Source: Thysanoteuthis rhombus (taxonomy: Eukaryota; Mollusca; Cephalopoda; Oegopsida; Thysanoteuthidae). Taken from it: a DNA stretch of 64,000 nucleotides. How positions within the stretch are numbered: position 1 is the stretch's first letter; each line of letters opens with the position of its first letter. The stretch covers positions 55,877,984 to 55,941,983 of the forward strand of contig OY735206.1 in NCBI GenBank assembly GCA_963457665.1. The letters are read 5' to 3'. A program made the translations under genes and the position numbers. The notes beneath the pieces were generated by a model. That model was given only the letters and a program-made list of their open reading frames with translations. It was not told the DNA's origin and did not search any database. This document shows, one piece after another, positions 36,276 through 48,439 of this stretch.

Positions 36276-37275
36276 ATTCACACCATTACCTGGTGATGAC
36301 AGCTGGAGACTGAGTGACGGCATGTCTCGTCAAATCTCCAGCCCTCCTCTCCGCAGTGTCACAGTCCAAAGCAATGCTGTGGTTTACAGTTTCACACCGC
36401 TTACTCAATTGTTCTCGCTGAAGACTGAGTGTCAGTAAGCCTCCTCAGCTCTTCAGCCCGCGTTTCATATTTCCTTCACCTATCACAGCAGTGCTGTGGT
36501 GTGTACATCCACTATCATTGACAGTGGATTTTATCCCTCTCTCCTAACTCTTTTCTCTGTTAGGCCACCTATAACAGCTTGGGGTCATAGATCTCATATC
36601 TCTAGCACTATTCTCAGTATCTGTCCAGCCTCTTATCCCTAGTTCTTTGTATTTCACTCTCAGTGCCTTTGGTGCAGTACCGAGTTCACCTGGTTTAACT
36701 GGTACTACCCTAACTTTCATGTTCTACCCTTTTTTTTTAGCTCCCTTGCCAGGAACTGGTATTTTCTCGGTTTTTCACTCTTTTCCATATCCACTCCGTG
36801 GTCTATAGGCGCATCCACATCTATTATTTGTCAGGTTCTTGTCCACGATTACTAGGTCCAGTCTTCTTGCTTGGATGGGGTGATAAGTTTTGATGTTAAA
36901 GTCCCAGAGTAATTTGTGGTTTCCATTCTACAGGGGTGTCGTTGGTTTGTGCTGGTACCACTTTTATACATGGTTTGATTCAATTCGTTTACTCAGTTTC
37001 AAGTGTATCATTGTTTCTTTTCGTTTGTGTCTGTCTTTATACTCCGTCTGGGCTACTTGACTACATTTACTAGTTACCTAGTTTACGGTCACATCCCTTC
37101 TCCCAAATAGGTGGCACTTGCTGTCTGTTTGCGTTCTGTCGATTTTTGCCCTGATGCATTTGTTTTGGGCTACCATGATGAGCGATTCTGTTGATCTCCT
37201 CTGGTTTTCTTCTCGTTGCCATGTCCATGATATCTCGACTGCCACATCCTGTATCTGTCTTTTAAACTCTTGAAT
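36276..37275 (-). mobile_element. R4/Dong-type LINE, copy B of the left array
   Basis: Minus-strand sequence encodes, in pieces, the end of an RLE-type LINE ORF: STESLIMVAQNKCIRAKIDR, a degraded zinc knuckle (KCHLFGRRDVTVN, then SKCSQVAQTEY), KWYQHKP, HKLLWDFNIKT, ARRLDLVIVDK and the ILRIVLEI end. In the endonuclease core the usual RPD has become RLD. A 3' UTR with two hairpin modules follows (about 36290-36590), then (TAA)n. The copy is dead, with many frame changes. It lies head-to-tail behind copy A. Confidence 0.87.
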
Positions 37276-37996
37276 TTTTGGTTACCGCCGGAGACTGAGA
37301 GACAGTAAGTCTCCTCAAATCTCCAGCCCTCCTCTCCACACTGTCATCGTTCACAGCAGTTCTGTGGATTAGTTTCACACTAGTTGCCCACTGGGTATCG
37401 CTGAGGGCTGAGAGCCAGTATTCTCATGTCTTCAACTCTCTCCTCCTCTCCTAATCTCATCTCTCACCTATCACAGCAGTGCGATGGTTTGTATTTCCAT
37501 CACCATTTGTGGTATTTTTCTCTTCCTTCCCTGTTAAGCCGACAGATCTCATATTTCTAGTACTTTCCTTAGTATTCGAGCAGTCCCTAGCAGTGCTGTG
37601 ATCTGCACAGTTACAATCCTTCCTTTTACCCTTTGTGTCTCCGATCTCGCCTTCAGTGTCTTTTGTACGGTTCCTAGTGCACTTATAATTTAATGATACT
37701 ACCCTGACATTCATATTCCACACCTTCTTCAGTTCTCTTGCCAGACCCTGGTATTTTTCCAGCTTTTCACTCTGTTCCTCATTCATTCTGTGGTCTGCAG
37801 GCATTGCCATGTCTATTAACTGGCAGGTTCTTCTCTTCTTGTCTACGATTACTTGGTCCGGTCTTGTTGCTTGGATCTGGTGGTCAGTTTTCATTTTCCA
37901 GAGCCGTCTCCGGTTTGTATTGGTACCACTTTTCTGCATTGTTAAATATCATTCTTTACTCTGTTTCCAGTGTATTGCTGTTGCTACTCCATAGTT
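37276..37996 (-). mobile_element. R4/Dong-type LINE, copy A of the left array
   Basis: The 5' truncation abuts the (TAA)n tract directly at about 37996. The minus-strand frame reads EKWYQ-like sequence, then TDHQIQATRPDQVIVDKK, TCQLIDMAMPADHRM, EKYQGLARELKKVWNM and the ILRKV end in another frame. The RPD...D-x-A-x-P arrangement is the restriction-like endonuclease core of R2/R4-group LINEs. The 3' UTR (about 37280-37560) keeps both hairpin modules but lacks the terminal TAA tail where copy B begins. Confidence 0.88.
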
Positions 37997-38088
37997 ATTA
38001 TTATTACTATCATTAATAATAATGATAATATTATTATTATTAATATTATTATTGTTGTTGTTATTATTATTATCATTATTATTATTAT

Positions 38089-38136
<48 letters not shown>
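37997..38136. repeat. (TTA)n and (TAG)n microsatellites
   Basis: Imperfect TTA/ATA units (37997-38092) flank the 5' end of R4/Dong-type copy A. They are followed by about 14 perfect TAG units. Confidence 0.95.
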
Positions 38137-38137
<1 letters not shown>

Positions 38138-38139
38138 TT

Positions 38140-40345
38140 AATTTGAAATAAGAAATCATTGTGAAAATTAATGCTTGTGGATTTGAGGCGAAAATCCTCG
38201 CTTTGAACTCAACTCAAGACGGCTACCGAAGAAAAGTACTTAAGCTATTCTGTTTGATAAAAATAAATGCTGTTAGCTATCCTAATAATCATGGATGTTG
38301 AGTGATAGTAAATGTTATGGGTACACCGCAGTACAACATTGAAAAATTACAAGAAGGTGGACTTCTGTGACTGTAGGTCGTATATTTCATCAAGTATAGT
38401 AATAAGATAATATATGACCAAAAAAAAAAAGATAGTGTTTTCATTTTTATCACGTAATTATATCAACTTATACGTGTATCCCATTGCGTTAGGAAAGTTT
38501 TTTTTTTGCAATTTGATACTCACTACATATGTATTAATACCAAAAGTCAACATGGAAAGGGATTTTGCTGTCCATTGTTAACTCAACACAACAGACTTGT
38601 TTATATGTATCTATGCTAAAGTAACTAGAACAAAAGAACAATTTAATTCAATAATAATGTATTTGAGCTTGAGAAGGGGTCAACTTTGCTTGGCGTCAGA
38701 ATTTATAACACCGAAAGACCTGACGTCAACTATCTCAAAAGGTAATCATAGCCTGTTTTAATAAACGAAACAAACTGGGAATTGCACGTAAGACACTGTG
38801 ATATTTACTGGAAGTAGTTTTTTTCCCGCTTTGACACATTTCCAAAGTTGAGTTCTCAGTGAATTATTGATGGAAAGGTATGTTTGAGTAAAGAGAAGAA
38901 AAAAAAAAAAGAAAGAAAAATTTATTTTCCTTATCTGTTTGCCAGAAGAAACTGCACTGTGTTGGAGAAGTCATTTTTACATTAAAAGACTTTTGGTTGA
39001 CTACAAATGACTTGCAGCCATGAGTACACTCATTTCCAATATTCGTTATCTCGTTATCTTTTGTTTTTACTTGCACTGAATATGAGAAATGGATACGCAG
39101 TTTAAAAAATCATTGAATCACTACAGTGGATCACGAAAAGTGCTCAGGCCGATATGATCCAGTGGATGATCCAAAACAAATTAAATGATCGGCGAAAAGA
39201 TCCTGTCAATTGGTCCCTTAACAATATAAAAGAACATTATTTCTAGCGAAAGTATCAAAATAACTCTCCCTTTTTGGGAAGTGCATGGGGATGGGATAAT
39301 TCCCTCGATGATCAGATCCCAAATTTTTGTGGGCTCCCCGATAAAAATAGTAGCATTTTCAGGTTTAAAGAGTATCATAATGATAGGTTTACTCTTTTAA
39401 GATGGATATCTGTACAAAAAAAAGACAAAAAAACAAAACAAAAAAAAACAACACAAAAACGAAACGAGAATAAGGCGTGTGTGCGAGTTCCGCCCTGAAG
39501 GTATCTGACTTTCGAATATTCCGAATATTTGGCCTTGTCACAACTTGGATATTAGCTGGAGACTCACAGCACGTGCATAAATTGGATATTTGCCGTTTGA
39601 TTACTGTGTTGGCAGTGAGACGTCACTAAATGAGCTTGTGTAATGTGTGAACGTCGCATTCACGGTTACCGAGATTACCAACTTTAGATATGTGGGGTCG
39701 TTACGGTCAAACTTCGCATTGCCCAGGAATGTATCTCCACAACACAGTCTATATTAACCCAAAATATATTTAAGACCGTGAACAAGATAAAGGAAAACGC
39801 AACGAGGCAGCTGAATTTTGTTTTTAGTCCAATATCTCTTAGTGTGATCAACACGAACACACACACACGCACACACACACACAGATATATATTTGGTTGG
39901 TTTCTTTCGGAATCGGTATTTGTCTCTTCTTTTTTTTAATCATCAACTGACGTTCACACTCACTCTCTATGTGTGTAGGCCCCTATATAAATAGTTGCTG
40001 TATCGATTGATCGTTCAATTGTCCACATCAGAAATACATTTAGCACTTGCGAAAAAATAATTGCGTTATTATGTTGCATTTGATGTTATTTCCCGGTTGC
40101 CTACGTGCAAGGGAGGAGCGCTCATAGGACCATTTCAATCGAAATTCTCTCCGTCTGCAGACACTTTCCATCACCATCGGAACAGGCACTTTCAGTTATT
40201 GAGTAAAAAGAGTTCAATTCATGTTAATGTGAGAAGTTTTTTCATTAAAGGTTGTTCCATTTTTTATGCTTCCTATCTCCCGCTTGAATGCCAATACAGA
40301 AATGCTTTTCGACAGGCGTTTGCAGGCACTATACTTAAGCAGATT
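38140..40345. other. AT-rich stretch, no supported gene
   Basis: A plus-strand frame covering 40061-40350 before the TA tract is about 96 codons of non-repetitive sequence but matches nothing I recognise. Confidence 0.4.
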
Positions 40346-40490
<145 letters not shown>

Positions 40491-40931
40491 CAATGCGTAT
40501 ACGTATCATATATACACATATGTATGCGTGCATGTGTGGGAAAAAACGGTCACATTAAGTAGATACATGCAAAATTAAGTGCTACGATGAAATAAATGAA
40601 CTATCACGGATACCAGGCGTTGTCCGGGGAGAAAAATATCAAGTATAACAACGCAGAGAAGCAAATGATACTCAATAGAAATTTCAGGAAATTAGTAACG
40701 GAAAATGTAGGGCGAGATTCCCGAAATAATATCTATTTAGTGAAAGTCACCCAAATGCAACAATTAGACAACTATATTTTTCTGTGTGCGGGCCCCACTG
40801 GGGGTGCGTGTGTACATTTTTCTTTTTTTCCAAACTGTTGTAAGCACTGAGAGGAAGGGAAATTCACATCCACAGTGTCCTACTACATAGGGAAAGTAAG
40901 GGCCCATTCCAGTATTCTTACTACCCTCTCG

Positions 40932-40934
<3 letters not shown>

Positions 40935-40983
<49 letters not shown>
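40935..40983. repeat. (CA)n microsatellite
   Basis: About 48 bp of perfect CA. Confidence 0.97.
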
Positions 40984-40984
<1 letters not shown>

Positions 40985-40985
<1 letters not shown>

Positions 40986-43380
40986 CAAAAGATTCAAGTT
41001 TAAAGATTACATTTATTGATTTGATGGTTCGATAAATTGAGAGCACATCACATTTAAAAAAACATCAAAAAACAAATCAAAACAACTAACCTAGCGTCTC
41101 TGATTCCATTTCTTGCGCTTTTAACTTCTTGGTCAGGAGTACTTTCATCAGTTTGATTTTTAGAAATGCATACATCTACGGATAGAAGCTTACAATTTAG
41201 GAAGAAAAAATAGATTTGACCAAAAATTGACCTTAGAGTTTAGCGCCGCTGTTCTATGTTCATCAAGCGGTCAATTTTTTTTGACATATTTGTAGCCCCA
41301 AGGGTGCTGTCGATCGGCAAATATAAGACTTATTCAGATAAAACAGTCAAACAAACGCCAGTAATTTTGATGGTAATAGATAGTATGTTTGAATGCATAT
41401 TATATGTCCTACATTGCTCTGTCAAAAAAAGTATTGTTGCTTTTTGTATTGAGTATATAATCGCAATTAAGGTAAGATTTTGTCATAGGTTGAAGCCCCT
41501 ACGTTTTTAAAAAACGCTTTCAATGACTGCTGTTTTTTAAAATCTTCTTTTCGTTTCTTTAAATGGTTTTGTTCGATTCAGTTGCTTCGATCTTTTCTAT
41601 TGTTGTTGTTCAGGGGATCCTCCTTTTTTTTAAATTTATGGTTTATGTGCTCTTCAGCTTAGACATACTAGCGACTTCAATTAAGGGACGCTTTCATATT
41701 GTTGCTTAGCTCGTATATATTCTCTTCTGGTTCGATGAGGCATTTATATATATATATTTAAAAAAAAAAAGAGTGAATAACCGTGCGAAAGAAATGATTT
41801 TCAATTACATGCTATCGCTACATAAATTTATGAACATGGACCAAGCTTCAATTTAATGATTTACTTCAAAAGAATCTAAATTTTTAACACGTATTGTTGC
41901 TAGTTAGACCATACGTAAACTTACCCCTTACAACCAATTAAATTACCCCATGGGCAAAAGTACTAGTTTCACATCAACAAATTCGCCCAGAATCCCCAAT
42001 GCTTTGAAAAGAAAATAAGAAAATGATGAGGATGAGATTTCTGGTTAAATTTGAATGTGATTTTATTTCATTTCCAATAATGTTTTATTCTTTCTCGATC
42101 AACCTGATACTTGATAAGTTAATTTAGATAGATTGATAGATAGTTATCGAATGACTCTAAATCATGCTAACATTAAATTATCGAAGGCATATTTTTTTTT
42201 ACACAACCAACATATAAATATACACAAATCGATCAGAATAATATAAACGCAAACAGAAATAAGAATATTAAGGTACAAACACACATATAGATTTGTGTGA
42301 GTGTCTATGTGTTCATGTAAATACATACACCTCTAGATAATAATTGGTAGATAAATTGAGAATGGAAAAACTGACAAGCAATTTGCCGCAGGAGAGTGTA
42401 CTTTCGTCCATCGCCCGTCGTCATAGTAATGTCATTGCTATTTTCTTCCTGTAGAAATCAATAAATTTCCTACTTTCTTATCTCCGAAGTAGCTCCCCAG
42501 AGAACGTCAGATTAGTCCAGCGGCAAAAGAACATTCATGTCACTTGATATTTTCCATAAGACTCCAAAATCTGCGTTGTCTACGCATCAGACTGTGGTGA
42601 ACCGACTTGCAAGAAATACACATTCGAAAGTAGAATTAGCTTTTGTTTTGCATCATTTAATTTCCTTCAAACAGTTTGAAAGAATGTCAAAAATCGACCG
42701 TCAAAATCAATCTTGTGTAAAAGACGATCTTTTGTCGCAGTTCTGTGCAAGCGATCAAAGATTCATTTGATGGTCCAGGTATGCATAAAAAAGGTAGTCT
42801 GACATAGTTATTGGCAGAAGTTCGATCTGAAATTCTCGCTGTATATCGATTGATGGATGTGATTCATTGAGAAACGTTGGGTGGGATGCATTGAAAAGGA
42901 AGGAGATTATGTTGAAAAATATGGAATAAATAAAAATATTTTCCTTATGATTAGGCTGCAGATTTACTGATGTACTAATATACATAAAAATTACCAAATT
43001 AATCATGAAAGCGAGCAACTAGGATTTATATTCAATGATCCACTAAGACGAACCTCCGATTCTATTTGTTGTGATAACAATGATACGTCATGGACAGACT
43101 CCTGGGCTTACCCGGAGTGTATGCATCATCTAGTAACCCTGAAATAATTTCAATGAAGTACATTGTATCGTCAAGAGGGAATATTCCTCTCCGATATCTT
43201 GCTTCCTTTGTTTAACTCACGGGGTCTTTCATAGGGAGTTGTGATTTGAACTGCTAGTTTTTTTCCTATTATGCTGACACATTTTCCCTCCATCAATCTA
43301 ATATACTTCCTGACAGTTCCGATTGGATTTGAAATCATGACCCTGGAGACTGGAAGGAAATTAGCAACGAGAACTAGCAT
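40985..43380. other. AT-rich stretch, no supported gene
   Basis: A 77-codon plus-strand frame (42537-42770) is preceded at about 42436-42453 by an acceptor-like CTATTTTCTTCCTGTAG, but the frame open from that acceptor is not the same as the 77-codon frame. Weak tRNA-like B boxes occur at about 43235-43250 and 43325-43340. Confidence 0.35.
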
Positions 43381-43384
43381 TTAT

Positions 43385-43474
43385 ACACAACACACACATA
43401 TATATATATATATATACTGCAACTATATCTATATAACTAAGATAAATACAGAAATGCACACACACACCACACTT

Positions 43475-43540
<66 letters not shown>

Positions 43541-43611
43541 TGCAACTATGTCTATATAACCAAGATAAATACAGAAATGCACACACACACACACACACAC
43601 ACACACCACAC

Positions 43612-43654
<43 letters not shown>

Positions 43655-43672
43655 TAGTTGCATACACACGCA
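43385..43672. repeat. Tandem duplication of a (TA)n-unique-(CA)n unit
   Basis: A unit of about 123 bp made of TA repeats, a unique core (ACTGCAACTAT.TCTATATAA, then AAGATAAATACAGAAATGC) and CA repeats containing CCACACTTACAC is present twice in direct orientation. The cores start at about 43416 and 43538 and differ at only a few positions, so the duplication looks recent. Confidence 0.9.
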
Positions 43673-44057
43673 CGAACACGCACGTATTTATAAAATGTAT
43701 ATTTAGGCGGTACTCCATTATTGATATAAGTTAAAGGTCAAAGACATGGAATGTTTTCTTAAATTTTACACTTAATCATTTTTGTTTCCGTATCAATGAG
43801 CGTGGGCCAGTAGATTGTGAACTGGAGAACTGCAAATAAGTTTATTTAACGAATTCTCATTAGTTTCTTCAAGCATTAAGGTGTTTGATCTTGAAAATGG
43901 CCAAAATAACAGACGTGATTTATCAGACAGAAATTTATGGACAGCTTCTTCATACTATATCCGTTGACCCACGTTCAGTCGTATGGAAACAAGAATTAGT
44001 AAGTAAAATATTAAAAAATTGAAAAAAAAAACAACTTGTCTTTTAATCAAACAAATA

Positions 44058-44124
44058 GGCACGCACGCACGCACGCACGCTTGCACACATACATGTGTTT
44101 TGTGTGTGTGTGTGTGTGTGTGCG
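44058..44124. repeat. (GCAC)n and (GT)n microsatellites
   Basis: Five or so ACGC units, then a spacer, then perfect GT repeats. Confidence 0.92.
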
Positions 44125-44849
44125 TTTGAGTCTGATGAAACGAAGTTTCGCTACACGAATAGATTTAGGTTGCTGTCATGATAGGGCTTCCTAGTCCAAA
44201 CAGAGTAGGAACATAAACATGTTTGTCTAGAAATCCTTCAATTTATCATATCAAGTTTTCTTGAAGACTGCAGTGAAATAGTGATTTGTGTTGTATGTAT
44301 AAAAGGGTGATTTTTAACTAAAATTCTGTATGTATCTGTGTTATATTTCGCTGCAGTATGTTTGTGGGCCACAAAAAGACATATTTCGAAATTCTTCTGA
44401 TCACGTTTCATTTTTAAAAACCTTTTTTGTAAATCTGATTTTTGAAAGTTGTATTCTGGAATAATACAGAAAGCTTGGCCCTTCAAACCTGTATCTCATC
44501 AAATTCATCGTTTAAGGTTAAGTTTATGGCAACCTTTTAGGCTTAGGGTTATCAAACTTGTCATTATTGTAATGGTAGTTTGGCCACTAAAAAAAAGTTA
44601 CGCCGTACATTTTTTTTTTCAATTTTACGCAGGAAAGGCCATCATTAATCTAAGCATCTCCCAGTTTTAGAAAGTAGGCGTTTTATTGATTTTTGTGTCA
44701 TTTCTGTAATTTTTCTAATGAATTTACAAGATGGATTGATCAGTACTCATACAGCAAAAATTTACCGTTCAGTATATATCGAAAGCATACTTCATCTTTA
44801 AGTATATAGGTATCTCCCAATTTTCTAAAGTTCTTTTGCAAAAGATTTT

Positions 44850-46085
44850 GTTTCCCTTTGTCAGTTCGTTCATCTGTTTTTGAAGCTTGGCGTCACATGG
44901 CAGTCATTAGGTCCTGGCCTGATTCTATCTCCATCGGTCTGTTGAGGTGCAGGCTGGTGATAAATGGCCATTTCATACAGGCTGATATTTAGGCTGATTC
45001 CTGAGTCTTCAAAAAGCGTGCTGTTAACTGCTGCAGGACCGACTCAGAGTGAGCAACTAATGCTTGATCATTCACAAACAGAGGTTTGCTGACCAGATGC
45101 ATTTTAGTTTTGGTCAAGTGCCTGGAATTGCTTCAGATTAATCAGGTTGGCATTTGTATGCGTGGGTATGTTCACACTGACAATGTCGTTCATCTAGTCA
45201 ATAGCCCGTTTAAACGTCCCGGCCCTGCTTCTAATCGGTAACGAGTGGAAAATGATAAGAAAAGTGTTGCCGTATTGGATTTTAATGAATTGCATTTCAT
45301 GGTGAGAAAATAGGGGTGGCCAAAAAGCTTTGCCATTATTTTACAGACGCTCAATTTTTCTGTGATGCCAAACGCTTTTGTTTGGTCTAGAAGGTAATAT
45401 ACAGATGTTTGCTTTATTCGTGGCAAATTTCTCTGTCCGACTGTAGGGGTAAAACCATGTTGTCCGTATCACGAATTTGTCTAAAGCTGCAATGACTCTT
45501 TTGGAGATGATCTGACAAGGTTGATTAAAGATTGTAGAGAAATATTCAAGAGACAAATTCTGTTTCTTTACGTAGAAGAACACGCATATTTTGATGTAAA
45601 TGATATAACAAGTTGACCAACATGAAATTGCCGTCTATGAAAAAAAAAACCAACTTGAAAACTGAATCAAGCCAGGAATAATAATTGAAAGAAGCCCCAT
45701 TTGCTCAATAATATTTCTACCCATCAGGCTTTTAGTGTGATGTTTCGTTTTTCATAGAGATATGTGCCTTCCGAAGCTAAAATGCTCTCATAACCTCTGC
45801 TGTCTTTCAGATTTTTTTTATTTCGGAGAAAGAGCTCAAAGTGCCGAAAGGTGATCATCCGTTGGAGATTAGTCTGAACATTGAGAATGATCTGAGATTT
45901 CATAATTATGTTGCTGTAACTTTTTTTGTTCGGATCTGCAACGTTGAGTTAGGCATTGCTGGGCAAGAAAATGTGCCCATGTCTGTGCCTATCAATGTTG
46001 GCTGTTTCCTGGCTAATTTCATTAATTTGTTTGCACCATGACTGAGCTCTCATTGTTTCGCCAGGTTTCAAAAATGAATAACGTC
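44850..46085 (-). mobile_element. Second LINE family, decayed reverse transcriptase
   Basis: The minus strand reads, from right to left, a pre-RT zone (SILASEGTYLYEKRN and ILLSKWGFF) and a QTKAFGITEKLSVCKIMAKL zone that corresponds to the RT motif around DLTKAFD....KIMAKFG. Next comes the stretch normally containing FADDCALVAHSE, here FVNDQALVAHSESVLQQLT (catalytic box at 45067-45078, FADD changed to FVND). This differs from the RTE family. The clade is not assigned. The altered catalytic box and many frame changes show it is inactive. Confidence 0.7.
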
Positions 46086-46123
46086 TGATTCCTTCTCGAT
46101 ACTACCTAACGGTAACCATTCAC

Positions 46124-46426
46124 TCAAACAGAGTAATGGATGCTTTTGCAGTTGATTTGCTTATACATCCCAACCAGCCATTCAAGATCTCTTGCAATCG
46201 TCCTACAGAATCCATTTTTCATCGCAACAATAACTGAATAAAACTCAATGTGACCCGTCACCAAAATGAAACATGTTCTCATGGGGTAAGTTTCCATTCC
46301 AAATGCACTGATGTTATCAAGAGCTTGGACATCATTTTTATTAACTTTGAAGACAAATAATAGCAATAGTCCGAATTCCTTCGGAGACGAATGAGGAGTT
46401 ATCTTATCAAAACTATGAAAAATCAT
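46124..46426 (-). other. Unidentified 100-codon open frame
   Basis: A mixed-composition frame without simple repeats, ending in EWLVGMYKQINCKSIHYSV and lying just beyond the second LINE. I recognise no domain. It could be a further decayed part of a transposon, an exon, or chance. Confidence 0.2.
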
Positions 46427-46857
46427 AAATTCTAATTTTAAAAGGAAGATAGTATCTTATAATCAGCTTAATAATCATAAGCACACCTACTGTTTCAGAA
46501 TTTGTTGAAATCACTATCATAAAGTCCGATGCCCCCCCCTCAACAGTCATTGTATTTAGGACAACCTAATAAATCATGTCAAAACTTTCGTGATCTAGCG
46601 CTTTCGTCTACACTTCTGGCTATCACCAAGATCAGGAAAACTTCGGATATCTTTATTTCTAAATAAATTTGGTTTTTGCATTATAGCGTTTGCTATTTGT
46701 GCGTTATGATGACGTAACGCACGAGTCAACATTCAAGTAAACTTGTTTCTTTGGTGGAATGTACGTCTCATTTATTAAAGACCTATAAAATCAGTTCCCA
46801 TCTTTAACTTTAGATATTTTTCGACTTCTTGATATAATAAATCAACATGATTTTTCA

Positions 46858-47065
46858 GAGTCCCGAGGACACGACTTACAATGTCCTGCAATCACAAATT
46901 TCGAGAGATGACTTGTTGTACAACGAAGTGGCCGAAAAGGAACGTCATTATAACTCGGGAACTGAGTTTTGGTACACGAAAAGAACAAACTCCGTTCAAA
47001 ATTTGCAACGTTTAATATATAATTATCAACGGAATTTTGTGACTTTTGCCAACAATTGTTTCTAA
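46858..47065 (+). CDS. Possible 3'-terminal coding exon of an unknown gene
   Basis: A strong splice-acceptor-like TGATTTTTCAG ends at about 46858. From there one frame stays open for about 69 codons to a TAA at 47063-47065, giving a hydrophilic, mixed-composition peptide (SPEDTTYNVLQSQISRDDLL at its start, NNCF at its end). The GC level is higher than in its flanks and the peptide is not low-complexity, which is unusual for frames in this window. An ATTAAA hexamer lies only a few bases after the stop, so the 3' UTR is unclear. No upstream exon was recognised and I do not know the family. It may also be a chance frame. Confidence 0.3.
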
Positions 47066-47203
47066 AATTAAACTATCCGTTTTCAATCGAATGTTCGATG
47101 TAATCCCAGTCATAAAGCCTGGAACTAAATGATTAATCATCATTTAAAGAGTACTGATCAAATATTGCCGAAAATGTTATATAATTCATTGGCATATGAA
47201 AAG

Positions 47204-47211
<8 letters not shown>

Positions 47212-47293
<82 letters not shown>
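47212..47293. repeat. (TA)n microsatellite
   Basis: About 80 bp of perfect TA. Confidence 0.97.
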
Positions 47294-47298
<5 letters not shown>

Positions 47299-47299
47299 C

Positions 47300-48060
47300 A
47301 AGTGCATGCATTGGTTTTTAACACGTTATAGTCTGCTTTCTTTCTGAACTTCTTTTTTCTCGTCCTCTCTATCATCTTTTTGTTTATTTCTCTGTTTCTA
47401 GTGCTTTCTGTAGCTTTTAAATTTTCGAGAACCATTTTATATGACGTAGTGTGAAGGAAGAGAGGACAAAAGTATCCCTCCTCTCCACCCACCATCTATC
47501 CTTACTTTGTTATGATCGCCATTAACTGATTTTAAAAGTCTGAACGAAAATTGGCTTCCTGTCGACATCACAAGGGAGCCAGATATTGTAAGATATCTTT
47601 CTGAATCCATGTTTGAAGTCTTGCCTTGTTTTAATGAGTTGGTTGTTTCATATGATAACAAGAACTCCGTTGATATCCTCGTAACCTGTTTTAATGAGCG
47701 GAGTGATTAGTTTTCTCTTCATAGCTTCCAATCTCTTTCTGCCTTTAGGGGGTAATTTTTTTTTCAAAACATTCTATCCGTATATTTCCCGAAAAGGGTT
47801 TAATATCCCTCTTTCAGTCTGATTTCTCTGCTAGCTTTTGTCATGTGCATTTAGTTACGTTAAATCAAATTGAACGGAGACTCATACAGATATATTTAAT
47901 GCCAGAGGGAATAACGAGGAAAATGTAACTCCGCTATATGCTACTTCAATCAACGCTGAATTCAGTTACCATGGTTTGGAAATCCGATACCATTTTCCGA
48001 TCCGACCGTGTAATTATTCATTTTCCCAAAGGTTAGTTACTGTAAGATCTAATATGTTTA
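47300..48060. other. AT-rich stretch, nothing recognised
   Basis: Only chance frames. The right end may contain more of the Tigger-like relic that follows, but no motif is clear. Confidence 0.4.
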
Positions 48061-48069
48061 AGCTAATTC

Positions 48070-48430
48070 AAGAGAGCTGCTGTTGGAGAAAATATAGGTT
48101 TTGACGTGGATACAGAAAATTTGTCCGAATTCCTTGGTTAGCATGTAAAAGAATTATGCGAAAATGTTCTCCTCGACCCCAATGACTATAAGCATTTGGA
48201 GAAAGCAAAGACCAAAAGGGGAAGCAGCTGAAAATATGGCTGATCAATAGCTGTCAGAATAGTTGAAAATTTAAACTTGCTGTTGCAGCTGGGGATTTAT
48301 ATATGAATGTCAATCATAACCTAGAAAGATGCAGCACAGACTAAGTCTAGAAAAGGTGATTGCTGGCAATATTAAATTGTACAAGAAGGAAGATAAACCA
48401 GCGCAAATATTTTCCAAGAAATAATTCAGG
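48070..48430 (+). mobile_element. Probable Tigger/pogo-type transposase C-terminal relic
   Basis: Plus-strand frame near 48076-48230 reads RAAVGENIGFDVDTENLSEF, then, after one stop, HVKELCENVLLDPNDYKHLE. This resembles the acidic region after the DDE domain in Tigger/jerky-type transposases (typically LGFDVDEEDVEELLEEHREELT). Further on (about 48388-48425) YKKEDKPAQIFSKK resembles the usual C-terminal end of the family (KRRQKQTSLDRFF-type). The catalytic domain and terminal inverted repeats were not found. Multiple stops are present. The assignment rests on short motifs. Confidence 0.38.
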
Positions 48431-48439
48431 TATGATGCA

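Noticed and set aside
42436-42770. Exon with a strong acceptor before a 77-codon frame
   Set aside because: The frame that is open from the acceptor closes early and is not the 77-codon frame, so the two signals do not fit together.
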